Shown here one piece after another: positions 9,255 to 20,939 of a stretch of DNA of 64,000 nt (positions are counted from its first letter, which is position 1; each line of letters opens with the position of its first letter). The DNA is from Turnera subulata. Taxonomy: Eukaryota > Streptophyta > Magnoliopsida > Malpighiales > Passifloraceae. Both the position numbers and the translations under genes were made by a program. Location of the stretch: NCBI GenBank assembly GCA_028386065.3, contig JAKUCV010001343.1, positions 1-64,000 on the forward strand. The letters run 5' to 3'. The notes under the pieces were generated by a model, which worked only from the letters and a program-made list of their open reading frames with translations, was not told where the DNA came from and ran no database searches.

Positions 9255-12200
9255 CCGAGGGGTTCCCCAAGAGATCCTTTTGATGGAGATGCAGATATAG
9301 ATGTAGATGCAGACATTGATGAGCAAAAACAGTTACAAAACAACAAGATATGATGGATCAAACAAATTCAAACTCAAGCATTCAAAGGAGTAAATTAGAT
9401 GCTAAAAAACAATTAGCAAGGGAAATCAAGCAACTGCAATTCAATTGAGTCAACCACCAGCCATTATCAAATCGAGTTCATCAACAAATAAAATCAAGCA
9501 GCAACCGGCGACAAATAAGTAATCGAAATCCGGAAAAGTCTGACCAAAAGCTTAGGAGAAATGGCATACTGCCTCCGCATGCTATGGACCGCCGCAGCCA
9601 CCGCCACTATGACCTATCCGCCGCGTTGTCGCTGACCTCAAGCGTCGCCGGATCTACGGGGTCGGATCTATTTAGATCTGCCGAGATCTGCAAACAACAC
9701 TACCGAACAAAGAGAAGAAAGGCCGTTGTTGCCGCACCCGTCGCCGGTGCGACGACACAGCTGGAGCAATAGCCGCCGTGGACGTTGTTGCGGTGAGGAG
9801 AGCTGTTCGCTAGAGTTGAGGAGCCACACTCGTATGGTTCTGGTTAGATCCGAGACAGGTCTGTCCGGATCTGCCCCGACCTCCAAAACCAGCCCTCAGA
9901 TTCGTGTTTGCTGGAAGAGAAGCCGCCGCCGCTCGTTCCAAACCCCGACCGCCCCTGCGTGTGAGGATGGCGAGGCCTAACCACCATTAACGATGTTCGG
10001 CCCGTACATGCACCATGAAGCTGCTGGGGAACTTCGCCATTACCGTCGCGCCGGATGCTGAGGCTGCCATGGTATAGAGTAACCGCCGCGTGCTCGCCCG
10101 CTGCCACCGGACACCACGCTTCGCCGTCACCGTGCCGGAGTTTAAGGCTGTGGTTGAAGTTGTGTTCCTTGAAGGCAGAAAACACATGGGGAAGGAAGAA
10201 AAAGTAAGAGAACCGGTCAAAATACGGAAAGCAAAACAAAAGGCAAAGCAGAAATAAAAAGGAACCTGTTGGTCCACTATAAGTGGGCAGCACTCACAAG
10301 GGGTCCAACAAGGCAGGCCCCAATTGTTGATTTACAAAGGCCCATGCGCAAGGAACGGGCACCTGAGTCCCAAAAAGGAGTACTCTATATGTACATGCAA
10401 ACACTATTTAACATCATATGGAGGTCAATATCACGTATCCATAGTCTCACAAGATGATTGATGCAAATTATGTTCATTCATTTTGCATGCCACTTTATTA
10501 TATGTCATACAAATTCTTCTGGAACTAAATACTCCATGATCACATATGATATTAATTCAACCATAAAATCTCCTTTAGTGGTTCCCATCATATATTGCGC
10601 ATGCAATATAAGAACCGTGGCTTGATCGCTGACATTATATTGCTTAATTATTTCATGCTCCCTATGTTCTCGCTGGCAATTGAAATATGTATTCTCAATA
10701 TGCCGTGGTAATTAAGGCTACTTGATTACTATATACTTTTCCAACACACATATGTAAATTTCACACATAAAAGGTTTAGGCCTGAAGTTGTTATCATCGC
10801 ATTTTTTTTGTTCCCTTGATACGTGGCCATGATCATGCATGTTCATGTGATCTTTATCATTGACGAATGGATACTACTGCAATTATTATGATAGCATGCT
10901 TTCAATACCTCGTATGATGAAAATAACTGATAAGGTTCCGAGAACATTTTCAGATGGCCCCGTGAGGAGGAGCCGAATATTAAAGTAAATCCTGACCCAC
11001 TTCTACAAAAGGGATGACGGGTGATTGTGGACCCGAGCTCAAACAAGCTCAAAGATCTTCAGGCCTTAGTGTTTCGGACTCCAATGATTCATGGAAAATT
11101 ACATACAGCACATTTCAACTCAACAAAGTGGAACAATACCTGTTGAGGAACCTCCTCAAGGAGTAGTACAACCTTTCAAGACTACACAATGTTAAGAAGA
11201 AATCCACGAGGATCCACAAAAGGGTGGACACCTAAGGAACCTGAGGGTACCCTTCGACGGGGAGCCAAAGGTCGAAAGTCATCCATGTTTCTTGGTCCCA
11301 CCTGAAGGATCCCGAAGCTAGGGATGCTCGTGCCCTCGACACCTAAGCAGGAGGCAAAGGAGCTCCCCGAGGAATCCAAAACCCCTTTGTTGATCTAAAG
11401 GCATGGAAATATTATTTTCCAGCTTCTAACAATCCAAATTGTCCAATGGGTACAGATGCTTCAAAAATTGCAATAAACGCCTACTTGCGTAGAGCCGCTC
11501 ACTTTGCCAAGACTTCAAAAATTTGCACAGTAAATCTACTTTATATTGCACTCACTATTTATTAATATATATGATATAATATAATACGTATCTTACGATC
11601 GTATGAAGTCTCGTACTTGGATGCTATTTGAATGATATTGCTAGTTTTCTTGACAAACATAAAAGATAATAGTCTCTTATAATGATTAATGTCATTCATG
11701 CTTGTCTACGGTTATATGCCATATGCCATGTGGTTATAATGCTCACTTTCCACAATCTAATTCCTATTTCTATTTCATATGATGAATGCAACATAAGAAT
11801 TGTGGCATGATTATTGTCATTATTTCTTAATTCTATATTCCTCGTGTACTCATTGACAATTGCAATGTGTATGGTCGCATAAATGAGACCACCCACTTAC
11901 TTTTAGATATAGTATCGCTATCTCGTTAAGCTATTTTTGTACTCAACATTATGACTCGTGGCTTTGCTAAGCTCTACTCATGCTTCCTCAGTGTATGCTC
12001 ATACATATTTGGTAATTCACATGATTTTTATCATGAGTACTACTAAATTTATTATTGTTGATGATGCTTTGATATAATGTTTGGGTACCTTAAGTCGTTG
12101 AGGAAATACAAGTCCACCCTGACATCGAGATGTTCGACCACATCACAAGTATGCATTACAATATGTGTAGTTGCACCATATTTACTTGGTATTACTTGTT

Positions 12201-12413
12201 AAACAAATTATGCGTTAGCAGTGTTACTCAATAATCTAATATGATATTATTTGGCCATTAGAAAATATCATGAGGGTTATTTAGATAGTTCCTCCCATTT
12301 TCGTCATGCATACAACGTCAAGTTTACATGAAGATCATGACAATTGATTATAATCAATGTCATTACATCATTTGATTATTTGCAAATATGTAAAGTCATT
12401 ACGTGATCGCTCA
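9255..12413. other. Non-coding interior of the large retrotransposon derivative
   Basis: 9550-10270 is GC-rich with repeated CCGCC and GGATCT words and short open frames on both strands, none of which looks like a protein family. 10430-10850 and 11690-12065 are diverged direct repeats of each other, sharing a GCAA(T/C)ATAAGAA core, a TGGCAATTG-like or TGACAATTG-like word and a TTTATCAT core. 10920-11400 and 18840-19620 share a style of GGGATGACG, CCCGA and AAGCTT words but are not alignable by eye. Confidence 0.45.
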
Positions 12414-13709
12414 AAAGCTAGCTGCAAGTGCACAACGTTGCTGTAGTAAACAAGGTCGATTCACAAGGACTGGAAAATAGCACTGTCCTTAGCACTCCCC
12501 AATTGATTAGACTGATAAATAAACAAAAAAGTAAATATACTGAGATTTGAGAGCAGTGTTCGCAATTAATAAACTAAATAAACAATAAATAAAAGAGTGA
12601 ATTAAATTGGAAGTAAATTAAAGCAGAGTAAATCAACTAAGACCGAGTTTTGGAGGTTTAGAAACCAGTAATGGGAAACCTAGGTTTTCCGGAGTTCACT
12701 ACAGCGTCGCTGTCGGACTACAAACCAGTGTTCTGATGCTTTAACTCGCCTATCTTGAAGGGCAACCTGACCTAAAGTTTTTATTACTATTGCCACATAT
12801 AGAAACAAACCTACCCTAGTTCCGAACAGCCCGCTTTCGCCTGTGAAGCTCTTTCCTAGGGCGCAGTGTCGCTGTGCCAAGCGCTGTTGTCCTCAACTAC
12901 CCTAAAAACTTCTTTCGACAGTAGGTAAGGTAGAGGTCTGATATAGAACGTTCTGAGTTCCTAGTTTCACCGTTAGGTCCGTCACTAAGTCGTCTAAGGT
13001 AGTGTTTTTGGGTGATCAGGCTGTAGACACTGTTAAGCTCTCTATATCAAATCAAGAAAGAAACGAATCAATAAAAAAACAGAAACTGAATTACAAACCA
13101 AACATGAATCTGTAGCTACATCCCTTGAACCTAGATAGAAGATTTAGTTCATGGAGAAATAAAAGAATAGTAAAAACATGGTTGTCGACATGACAAGAAT
13201 AAAAACCTAGCAAATCACTTTTCTTCTCGTCTTAAAAATTCTTCTTGCCGACTCCTTGCAGTCGTTAATGCCGTCCTTAGGGTTTTATCTCTTCATATTT
13301 ATATAGCCTTCAATTAAAAATCCTAAATCTTGGAAAATAAGGAATATTCATAAAAGTGGCAAAAATAAACTTCTTTCCAAATAGGGAACTTCCAAATGCA
13401 CCGACTTCAAGCTCCTAAGATGTAGGAGAAATTCATAAAAAATAAAGTTCTGATTCGAAGCTTCACGCCGACAGCGTCGCTGTTGGCAGTCTGGACCATT
13501 TGTACTAGCAGCGGCGCTGCTGAACCAAAAATATCGCCAAATAAGCTCCAAATTGCACCAAAATGCACCTGAAAGCAACCAAGGATGAGAAAAGGTAGTT
13601 TTGATAGTAAAAGAAGTGATTTGATACATAAATGCATGAATAATGGATGAATTCAAGGCCAAAAGATGACACTGTAAGCTGTAAAATATACGTAATTTTA
13701 TGCACATCA
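12414..13709 (-). repeat. Nested gypsy (Athila/Tat-like) LTR
   Basis: On the minus strand it starts TGATGTGCATAAAATTACG directly after a G-rich polypurine tract (13710-13724, minus AAGTTTGGGGG) and ends GAGCGATCA at 12414, giving TGAT...ATCA ends and 1,296 bp. The word order AAGCAAAGGTTTAAGTTTGG just outside is typical of plant Athila/Tat 3' ends. Only this LTR is seen; the matching 5' LTR was not found, so the element is truncated. Confidence 0.65.
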
Positions 13710-15432
13710 AATTCCCCCAAACTTAAACCTTTGCTTGTCCTCAAGCAAAAACACAAATCAGAACATAGAGAAAAACGATGCTGCAGGAAATTACAAGTGC
13801 TTTCTCAAATTGAACACATCAATAGCACCTGTCACGCACGCGACAGTGCTCACTGCTCAATATCCTGTATATCTTTTTGAAAGAAATATCATCAGCTCTA
13901 ATCCAACAAAGTTAGCAAATACAAAGATGATCAAAAGAAAACAGCAAGTAACCATTAACCACCAAAGTTTCTCATGCCAATATGATAAGTTAAGTACCAG
14001 GGCCAAAAACTACTATTTCATAAGCCGACTCAAATTTTTCAATCTCCACTAATGACCATCAAGGCATAAATAAGGATCAACAGGTCTTTCTTGTTCTTGT
14101 AATGGGGATAAGTTAGGTTACCAAAGAAAGGAAAACTAGATAGGCTAACAACAGCTGCTTACCTTCCAAGATTCTAACTTAGATAACTTCATCTTCAATT
14201 TAAGCATTTATACCAAGAAAACCAGAACACTGGAACATAATTTGAATATGGGAGATAATGTGAGCAAAAGATTTTCAAGGGAGCATAATGGGTACCTCTT
14301 TTCACTTTTGATTTCTCTTTTCTCTTTTCTCTTTTCTCTTTTTTTTTTTTCTTTCGTTTACCCTTTTTATTAAACTCCCTTGATCTTACAATAGTACATT
14401 ACAAATCTGCATGTCATTGAATTACTAAGCTCCATTCGAAATATTAATAAACTCCATCTTTTTCACCTAGCAGCGACGCTGCCTCAAAACTGTCATCCTG
14501 AAATTTAGAACTAGGAAAGCAAGCAGACATGGTCGGGCTAAAACTCTAAAAACAATGTACTTTAAAGCACCATGATGGTCGTGCAAGGCTTAAAAAGCTA
14601 AGGTGTGATGATGTGGGTAAATATCAAAGAAATTCGACCATCAACCTAGGCTAAAACAGGGTTGTCAAATGAAATAGTGATATAGGTAAGATAAAGTAAA
14701 ATTAAGCTAATCAAACAATGCCTATATCACATCCTCAAGTATGCCAAGATGATAAAAATTTCGCCTCGAAAGAAAAATAAGAGTCGGTTCTAAAATAGTC
14801 ACAAGTAGGTACAGCCCAATTTTAAGGATAAGATTGGCACTTGTTACCTCAATGGGGCATGATTACTATACTGATTGTGATTTCACATCCTGCACCAACT
14901 ACACTTAACTAAAAACGAGCCAATATCCAGTGTAAATGTAATTAAAAATAGACAGGAATCGAAACAGCAAGTAAGCAGCGGCGCTGTCAGTGTGCTGCAT
15001 CAATGAATAAATCGAGAAAATGCATATAAAGTCCAGCAGCATACACAACACAAGTCAATTGGCCATAAAAACAAAATGCAAATGCAGAACATACAAAGAA
15101 ATGCTAATTTCTGCCTCCCCCAAACTTAAATTCCACAATGTCCTCATTGGGGCAGAAATAAAGCACAAAACACATAAAAACTAAAACAAAACAAAAAAGG
15201 GAGGGACTCCCCCAAACTTGAAACCAAACGTGAGATGAAAACCATGAAAATGCATGGATGCAGGGATATTGTGGACATGTAGCAAAACACAGCAAATATA
15301 ACACACATCATGGCATATGTTGCATGCTGGCAAATTAAAAGTGCAGGAGAAAGGATAAGAATGCTTCTCTGTTTGCCGAGATTGGTGTGTTTCACTAGCA
15401 GTGTTGCTGTTTGCCATCACAGTGACCCTGTG
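13710..15432 (-). mobile_element. 3' untranslated part of the nested gypsy element
   Basis: Non-coding. Three exact copies of CCCCCAAACTT (minus AAGTTTGGGGG) lie at 13714-13724, 15117-15127 and 15209-15219; the first is the working polypurine tract next to the LTR. A pyrimidine run is at 14309-14360. The palindromic word CAGCGNCGCTG recurs through this piece and the LTR. The element stops at 15432, where TGTCACGCCCCC begins another element. Confidence 0.55.
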
Positions 15433-16590
15433 TCACGCCCCCACTTAAGCGCGACCGGCCAGGCACCATGTGCACCCACATCGTGCCACAGGGCACCCCA
15501 AGGCCTATACTTGTCCTCACTTAAGCGCGACCGGCCAGGCACCATGTGCGGGTTACTAACTCGTAATATGCGCAGTGTATCGGAAGCAATAATCAAATGC
15601 AAAGGCAACATACAAATACTAATTGTATCAAACTCTCTTATTAAGCCATATCCACTAATGTTATAAAAATCTTGCTACAAGGGGCACTAACACTTACAAT
15701 CCGAGTTATAATCTCTTTAGTAAATTAATACAATTAAACAACCAATTAAATGACCATCGCGGCTATACCCATCGACCTACTGCCCGTACACTCATTCTCA
15801 CACCTGCAAGACAAGGGGAGAAGGGGGGTGAGTATAAAACTCAGTAAGAAAATGTGCACACAAGCAATAACCACCCAAAGCATGCAATGAATAGGAAACG
15901 TGCCACCAATCAGCAAGGTATCCGGTCCTCCGTGACCAGGCCCACGGGTATGCCAAGTGATGTACTCCGTGCCTACTTGCATGTCTTGGCAGCCCTGCAC
16001 ACATGCACAACCGAATCCTACAGCCCCACGTACGAGGCATAACCGAATAGCCAACAATGTGCATACGGCTTGCTACTGAGGCACACACAGCGCCCTTTGT
16101 AGCACCACCCTTTGGCCAAGCGGATCCCACGCCGCAATGACCACCTGTCAACAAGATCAAGCGGGAATAATTCTCGGCAAGGTTCCATAACCTGTCATGT
16201 GGCGCACATCACAAGTGCCCGATCACGGTACGTACAAGCCCCGCTTGCACTACCCACATGATCCATTGGCCAACGATCCACATCGATGCAATGATGCAAA
16301 TGCAAATGATGCACAGCCCCTTGGGCACAACCAGCAAGCCAACCACAAGTCAATAATCAATAACACATGCACCAAAGGTGCTAATAGGAAGCCAGCCAAG
16401 CAATTGGGTCATCTGCCCAACAAGCACACAGTAGCAACTATCACAAGTACGCATCACCTACTTACCTAGCATTTTAGCACAACCATACCAATCATTCCCT
16501 CCCTTCGGAGTGCTTGGGCATCCTGGGATCATAAGCCCCTGTCACAAACATATAAAGTCACATCATAACCCAAGCACAGTAAGCATAGCA
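15433..16590. mobile_element. Gypsy-type LTR piece starting TGTCACGCCCC
   Basis: TGTCACGCCCC is a common start of plant gypsy LTRs, and the later GGGTGAGTATAAAACTCAGT word at about 15826 also occurs in this class. A 32-bp unit (CACTTAAGCGCGACCGGCCA and on) is repeated at 15442-15473 and 15518-15549. It is interrupted on the right by the SINE-like copy. The other end and a target duplication were not found. Confidence 0.5.
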
Positions 16591-16596
16591 TGTAAA

Positions 16597-16766
16597 CTTG
16601 TGAAGGCTCTCCCCGAGGGACCCACCAAACCCAGGTATTGTTACATCACTCCCTCCGCCCGATTAAATCCTTTACCATGCTGCAGCACTAGGGATTCGAA
16701 CTCGGGACGTGATACTTTTTATTCCCCTCAAGGAGAGCACCTTCACCATTTCAGCTGCAGCTGAAT
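16597..16766 (-). mobile_element. tRNA-derived SINE-like copy (monomer)
   Basis: On the minus strand, near 16741-16751, TGGTGAAGGTG fits the RNA polymerase III A box (TRGYNNARNNG), and GAGTTCGAATCCC at about 16690-16703 fits the B box (GGTTCGANNCC). It is about 90% alike, by eye, to the first two thirds of the fold-back element at 48384-48638. The end is TGTGAAGG on the plus strand. The copy lacks the inverted second arm. Confidence 0.65.
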
Positions 16767-18100
16767 TGGGTTTGTTTATTTATTGAACCCAATTAGATTT
16801 ATTTTTGGGTTGAAGATAAATGTAAGGGTCCAATTTAATAAGGCATGGACTTTTCTTCAGAGTTGCACAGCCCATTAACACCTTGCTTGCAGACAAATTT
16901 AGCTCTGATTTTCGTGGAAAATCAGAGTTAAATCATTCCTTAATAGCAAGAATATTTTTTGTATGATTTTGGCTTAAAATGAGGAATCAATGTGTACTTA
17001 GTTAATTAGGAGATGATTGAGGGGAGTAGTAATCAAGAAAGTAGAGGATTCTGAGCAGTCTAGGCATTAAATACGCTGTAGGATCAATCAGGGAGGAATT
17101 ATGGGAGAATCGGGACCGAGAAAGGAATGAACGGGTGAAACGCGTTCCACCCATGACCGCCCGGCCTGGCTGTCATCCATAGGATGACCGCCGGCCATGG
17201 CGGTCATGCACCTCTAGAAACGCATTTTCTCCCCAATTTTCGCCCATAATCTGATTCTACTCGGTTTTGGCCTAGTTTTTTGGCCATTACCTTGGACATT
17301 AAGTTGGTCCACGCCCCTAGGCCACCCAAAACACTATAAATGGGACCTTCCTCTCACATTTCAAGGGACACACATTCTATTACACAAACACTCTTCATAA
17401 AGCTTTGAAGCTTGGAGAAACTCTTTCTCTCCAAGCTTAAGAAATAGTTCCATAGGCAAAACTTTGGTAGAATTTTGTGGTAGCATCATCCATTGAAGGC
17501 AGCAAAGGAGAAAACCATGAAGAACTCCAAGATTGAGTTAAGGAGTGGGAGGAAATTGTGTGGAAGGCACAACCCAAACCAAGGAGCTAGAGGAGCGCTA
17601 CAAGAGGTAATCCTAATCTCTTTTTGTCTGACCAATTATTGTTGAGATGTTGATGTTGATGATGATGTGATTGTTGTGATGCCATGTCAAGAACTACGTG
17701 GGCTTTGAACCCGATCGTCGGGGTACGTAGGTGGTTTCTAGTGGTGGAAACTCAAGCCCAATCTTCTTCTTCTACCATTTCTTTTTAATATTCAGTTATT
17801 ATGTGTTTTGGTGCTCACACTTGCACACTCGCACAAGACATACAAAATCCTCTAATTGCACAAAGTTTTGCCCCAACATGAAGGGGTGCCTAACACCTTC
17901 CCATCCATGACGAATCCCCGGGTCCAGCATCTTTGGTTCGCTATCCAGTTGCCTAAATGGAGTCACATGAAGGGGTTTTCCCAAGTTTTTGTCCCTTAAT
18001 AAAATTTGGGTGGCGACTCCAAAGATGTTGGATGACGGTTATGAAGAAGGTGTAAAGGTAAGGTGAATAGGCCCAAGTGATTTTGGGTCGGGTATTCACA
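16767..18100 (+). repeat. Tat/Ogre-like LTR
   Basis: Ends TATTCACA at 18100, followed at once by a primer-binding site (CTGGCGACTCCGTTGGGGA, 18102-18120). A TATAAAT box lies at 17335-17341. The left boundary is not certain. The last about 250 bases (17850-18100) recur at 18580-18829. Confidence 0.55.
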
Positions 18101-18101
18101 G

Positions 18102-18120
18102 CTGGCGACTCCGTTGGGGA
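18102..18120 (+). other. tRNA primer-binding site (Tat-like element)
   Basis: CTGGCGACTCCGTTGGGGA directly after the LTR end; TGGCGACTCC-type sites are usual in plant Tat/Ogre gypsy elements, which are thought to use an arginine tRNA. Confidence 0.65.
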
Positions 18121-18579
18121 CTTTAAGGGTTCAAGAAACTTTGTGCAATTATTGAATTTCAGTATGCCCTTTTATGTGTCATCATAAGTGCCCTGCATTC
18201 ATGATAAATGTTGTGAAGCCTTTACCGTAAGAGGGCCAGGGGATCCAAGTACGCTACAATGCTTTCCTTAAGCGATAGTGGCTTGTGTGAACCGGTTTCT
18301 CGCTGCTAAAGCAATGATAGGGATTAATGGGCCCCGGACCTCACGCGATATCCTTTATCACATGTGAGTAGGCCAAACTATTCCTTAGCGGCAGTCTTTC
18401 AACCCCCAACCAGCAGCATACCCTGAGCATCTTATGTATGATGAATCAATAAGTGGTACGTGCATTTTGTGTGATTATTGTTGTGAATTTGAGTTTGTAT
18501 AAATAGAGTGTTTTTCTTTCAATAAACCAAAAAAATCACAAAAAAAATATATAGGATAGTGTATAGTAAAAAAAAATGT

Positions 18580-18829
18580 TCTAATTGCATAAAGTTTCGC
18601 CCCAACATGGATGGGTGCCTAACACCTTCCCATCCATGACGCATCCTCGGGTCCAGCTTCTTTGGTTCGCTATCCAGTTGCCTAAATGGAGTCACATGAA
18701 GGGTTTTTCCCAAGTTTTTATCCCTTGATAAAATTTGGGTGGTGACTTCAAAGATGTTGGATAACGGTAATGAAGAAGGTGTAAAGGTAAGGTGAATACG
18801 CCCAAGTGCTTTTGGGTCGGGTATTCACA
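18580..18829 (+). repeat. Second, short copy of the Tat-like LTR end
   Basis: About 250 bases from CTAATTGCATAAAG to TATTCACA match 17850-18100 with few differences. It stands only 480 bases after the primer site, so either the internal part was almost wholly deleted or the LTR is truncated at a recombination point. The host LTR element resumes at about 18830. Confidence 0.6.
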
Positions 18830-19619
18830 GTGCCCAATGAAGATCACCCCGTAGAATGGTTCCGAACCAAGACTCTAAAGAGGCTCACGATGAAAGCCAA
18901 AAGGAAGCTTAGAGGAAAACAACTACCCTCCGAGAAAATCCTCACCGAATCTCATACAAGGTGTCTGATTCCTTGAAGATCACGAAGAACAAGTTATGTC
19001 ATGTTTCCACTCAAAATCCATAGCCATGTCGAATGTTAGGAAGGCTGGGAACCCCAAGCAATCACTCTAAATGACGAGACTGGAAGCAAAAAGTGCTACC
19101 CGAAGATTCCAAATGGTGCAAGAGAAATTTGAATCCTATCAAGGATGATGAAGTGCCTTTACAAATATCCTATCAGAAGAACCAATGTCCTTAAGGATTC
19201 CCTCCTTCTAGCGCCACCTAATCAGATGGTACCTAAAAGGCCGCCCACCTTTTAAAGAGGCTCTTTACAAGCAAAAAGGGTACCTACCCAAGCAGCTGAA
19301 AAGAGTACCTCAGTTCGGAAAGCCGTATATCGAGTCAGAATCCATTATTCAGTAAGTCACTTTGGAGCTTATCAAGATGCTTCCCACACCAACATCTGAA
19401 AATTTTTCAAGAAAGACTGGGCCCTAGCACCCTCAAAACCTTCCTAACATTGCACTCTGTTTTCCTCATCAGGTTTTTATCCCATTAGGTTTTTCCTGAT
19501 AAGGTTTTTAAAGAGGCAGCATTCTTCAAGGTGTATTCCCTAAATATGACGACATTCCAAGGGCCATAAATACTTAAATGCCTGAACTTGTACCAAGATT
19601 CAACCATTTAGGGGGCTAG
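18830..19619 (+). other. Right internal part of the large retrotransposon derivative
   Basis: Non-coding sequence leading to the polypurine tract AGGGGGCTAG at 19610-19619. The word GAAGATCACCCCGTAGAATGG suggests decayed gag-like sequence, but I cannot support a domain. Confidence 0.4.
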
Positions 19620-20117
19620 TGATATGGCCCAAAATATTAGTAGACTCGACAAACCCCGAGCCCATAAATTGGACTACATGATGGCCCATGTAACTGAACA
19701 AACAAGAAGAGCCCATACTAACCAAGGTGTTTCCCGGGAAGCTCTAAGACGGTCCCAAGACTCAAGGTTCCCGAGGAAGCTACACAATGGTCCCTGGGCC
19801 CAAACCGGAAGCCAACCTAAAGCAGTCTATACTAACTCAGAGGAAACTCCCCTCAGCTTCCCCGAGGAAGCTCTACGGCAATCCAAGGATCCAGACGGGA
19901 ACCACGTGGCATTTGACTTCTCAAGCAAGTCAAGTCAAGACTTACTCAAGAAGTTAAGAACCAGCTCCGTAAAACATGGAGCAAATCACGGAAAAGCATG
20001 GCCACCAAAATAGTGTATTTGACTCTATAAATAAAGAGTCCTCATTTATGTACAAACTAATGGCAAATTGGAGAGATTAATATAATTTTCATTTTCTCTC
20101 TATATTTTTCCATATCA
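19620..20117 (+). repeat. 3' LTR of the large retrotransposon derivative
   Basis: 498 bp, TGATATGG...CCATATCA, with TATA box at 20024-20032. Same length as the 5' LTR and about 96% alike by eye. Confidence 0.92.
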
Positions 20118-20310
20118 AAAGGCAACTTCATCCATATAAAATTTGTTTTTTTTGCTTTTTAATAAATAACGTAGTTGGAACTTCAAACTCAATTAATCTG
20201 CAAAACAAGGGGAAAAAAATGCAGAATGCATCGATCGAAATCAGGCCAAAATTGATGGTGTGGGATGTGTGGTGGGATTGCTCCCGCTAGTCTTTATGAT
20301 ATGATATGGA
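20118..20310 (+). repeat. Flank that matches 38.72-38.93 kb in inverted orientation
   Basis: From AAAGGCAACTTCATCCATAT onward this sequence follows the reverse complement of 38930-38720 with scattered differences (shared words include ATATAAAATTTGTTTTTTT, GTTGGAACTT and GTGATGGTGTGGGATGTGT, or close variants). The first five bases are the right target duplication of the LTR element. Confidence 0.75.
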
Positions 20311-20537
20311 TCCCTCAATGGATGTTTCTCTCTGCAGGTGCACCCTACAATAGCAGAGAGCAGAGCATGCATGGCTTTGTAATGGCATGGCAAGCCTGTG
20401 GCCGGTACTTATGATAGTCAACTGAAACATAATAATTATTCCCACCCGAGAATTGATAACATTGGGCAGCTATTAGTACGACTATCGTAAAGAGATGCAA
20501 CTAATGGGTAGGCGTACAATTGCTTTAAGGAGAACAA
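20311..20537. other. Spacer before the first MITE
   Basis: No gene or repeat end seen. Confidence 0.3.
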
Positions 20538-20546
20538 AAATAGGAA

Positions 20547-20939
20547 GGTTTAAGCATCATTTACATACCCAGAGTTTCTCTTTTGTCCAGATCTTATACC
20601 CCATAGTTTTTGTTTCCTTTTTATGTACCCCGAGTTTCAATTTTTTTCTTTTTGTATACCTCGGGCAGCCCAAGCGATGACATGGCCATCTGCCTGGATC
20701 CACTTGACACGTGTCACAATTCTATTGGCGCTACATGGATAAAATTATGGGCCCTACCTTATTTCTCAAATATTCTAGTTTGTGGACCCAAGCAGATGAC
20801 CATGTCATCACCCGGACTGCCCGAGGTACACAAAAGGGACAAAAATTGAAATTCAGGGTATATAAAAGAGAAAAAAAACTCCAGGGTATACGATCGGGAT
20901 AACAGTGAAACTCCGGGTATATAAAAGGTGTTTAACCCT
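20547..20939. mobile_element. Mutator-like MITE with long inverted repeats, 393 bp
   Basis: The left arm (about 20547-20677, starting GGTTTAAGCA) and right arm (about 20812-20939, ending GTGTTTAACCCT) are imperfect inverted repeats of about 125 bp, both rich in TATACCC and GAGTTTC words. AAATAGGAA is duplicated at 20538-20546 and 20940-20948. A 9-bp duplication with long arms points to the Mutator superfamily. Confidence 0.82.

Larger units (their letters stand above)
8736..20117 (+). mobile_element. Non-autonomous LTR retrotransposon (large retrotransposon derivative), 11.4 kb
   Basis: Two 498-bp LTRs (8736-9233 and 19620-20117) start TGATATGG and end CCATAT(C/T)A. A tRNA primer-binding site (from 9236, TGGCGACC...) follows the first LTR and a polypurine tract (19610-19619) precedes the second. 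AAAGG is duplicated on both sides. By eye the LTRs differ at about twenty positions, so the insertion is not very recent. No gag, protease, integrase or reverse transcriptase was recognised in the sequence that belongs to this element, so it would need enzymes from a helper, probably a Ty3/gypsy element given the primer site. The middle is enlarged by later insertions at about 12.4-18.8 kb. Confidence 0.88.

Noticed and set aside
9550..10300. GC-rich open frames that could be a gene
   Set aside because: Frames on both strands are short or overlapping, composition is driven by CCGCC/GGATCT repeats, and no domain is visible. It lies inside an LTR element.
14300..14365. Pyrimidine tract as a regulatory element or telomere-like repeat
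   Set aside because: Simple TCTTTTCTCTTTT slippage sequence with no repeat of telomeric type.
15100..15670. Frames of 80-118 codons around 15.1-15.7 kb
   Set aside because: They cross the junction of two nested elements and have no conserved pattern.
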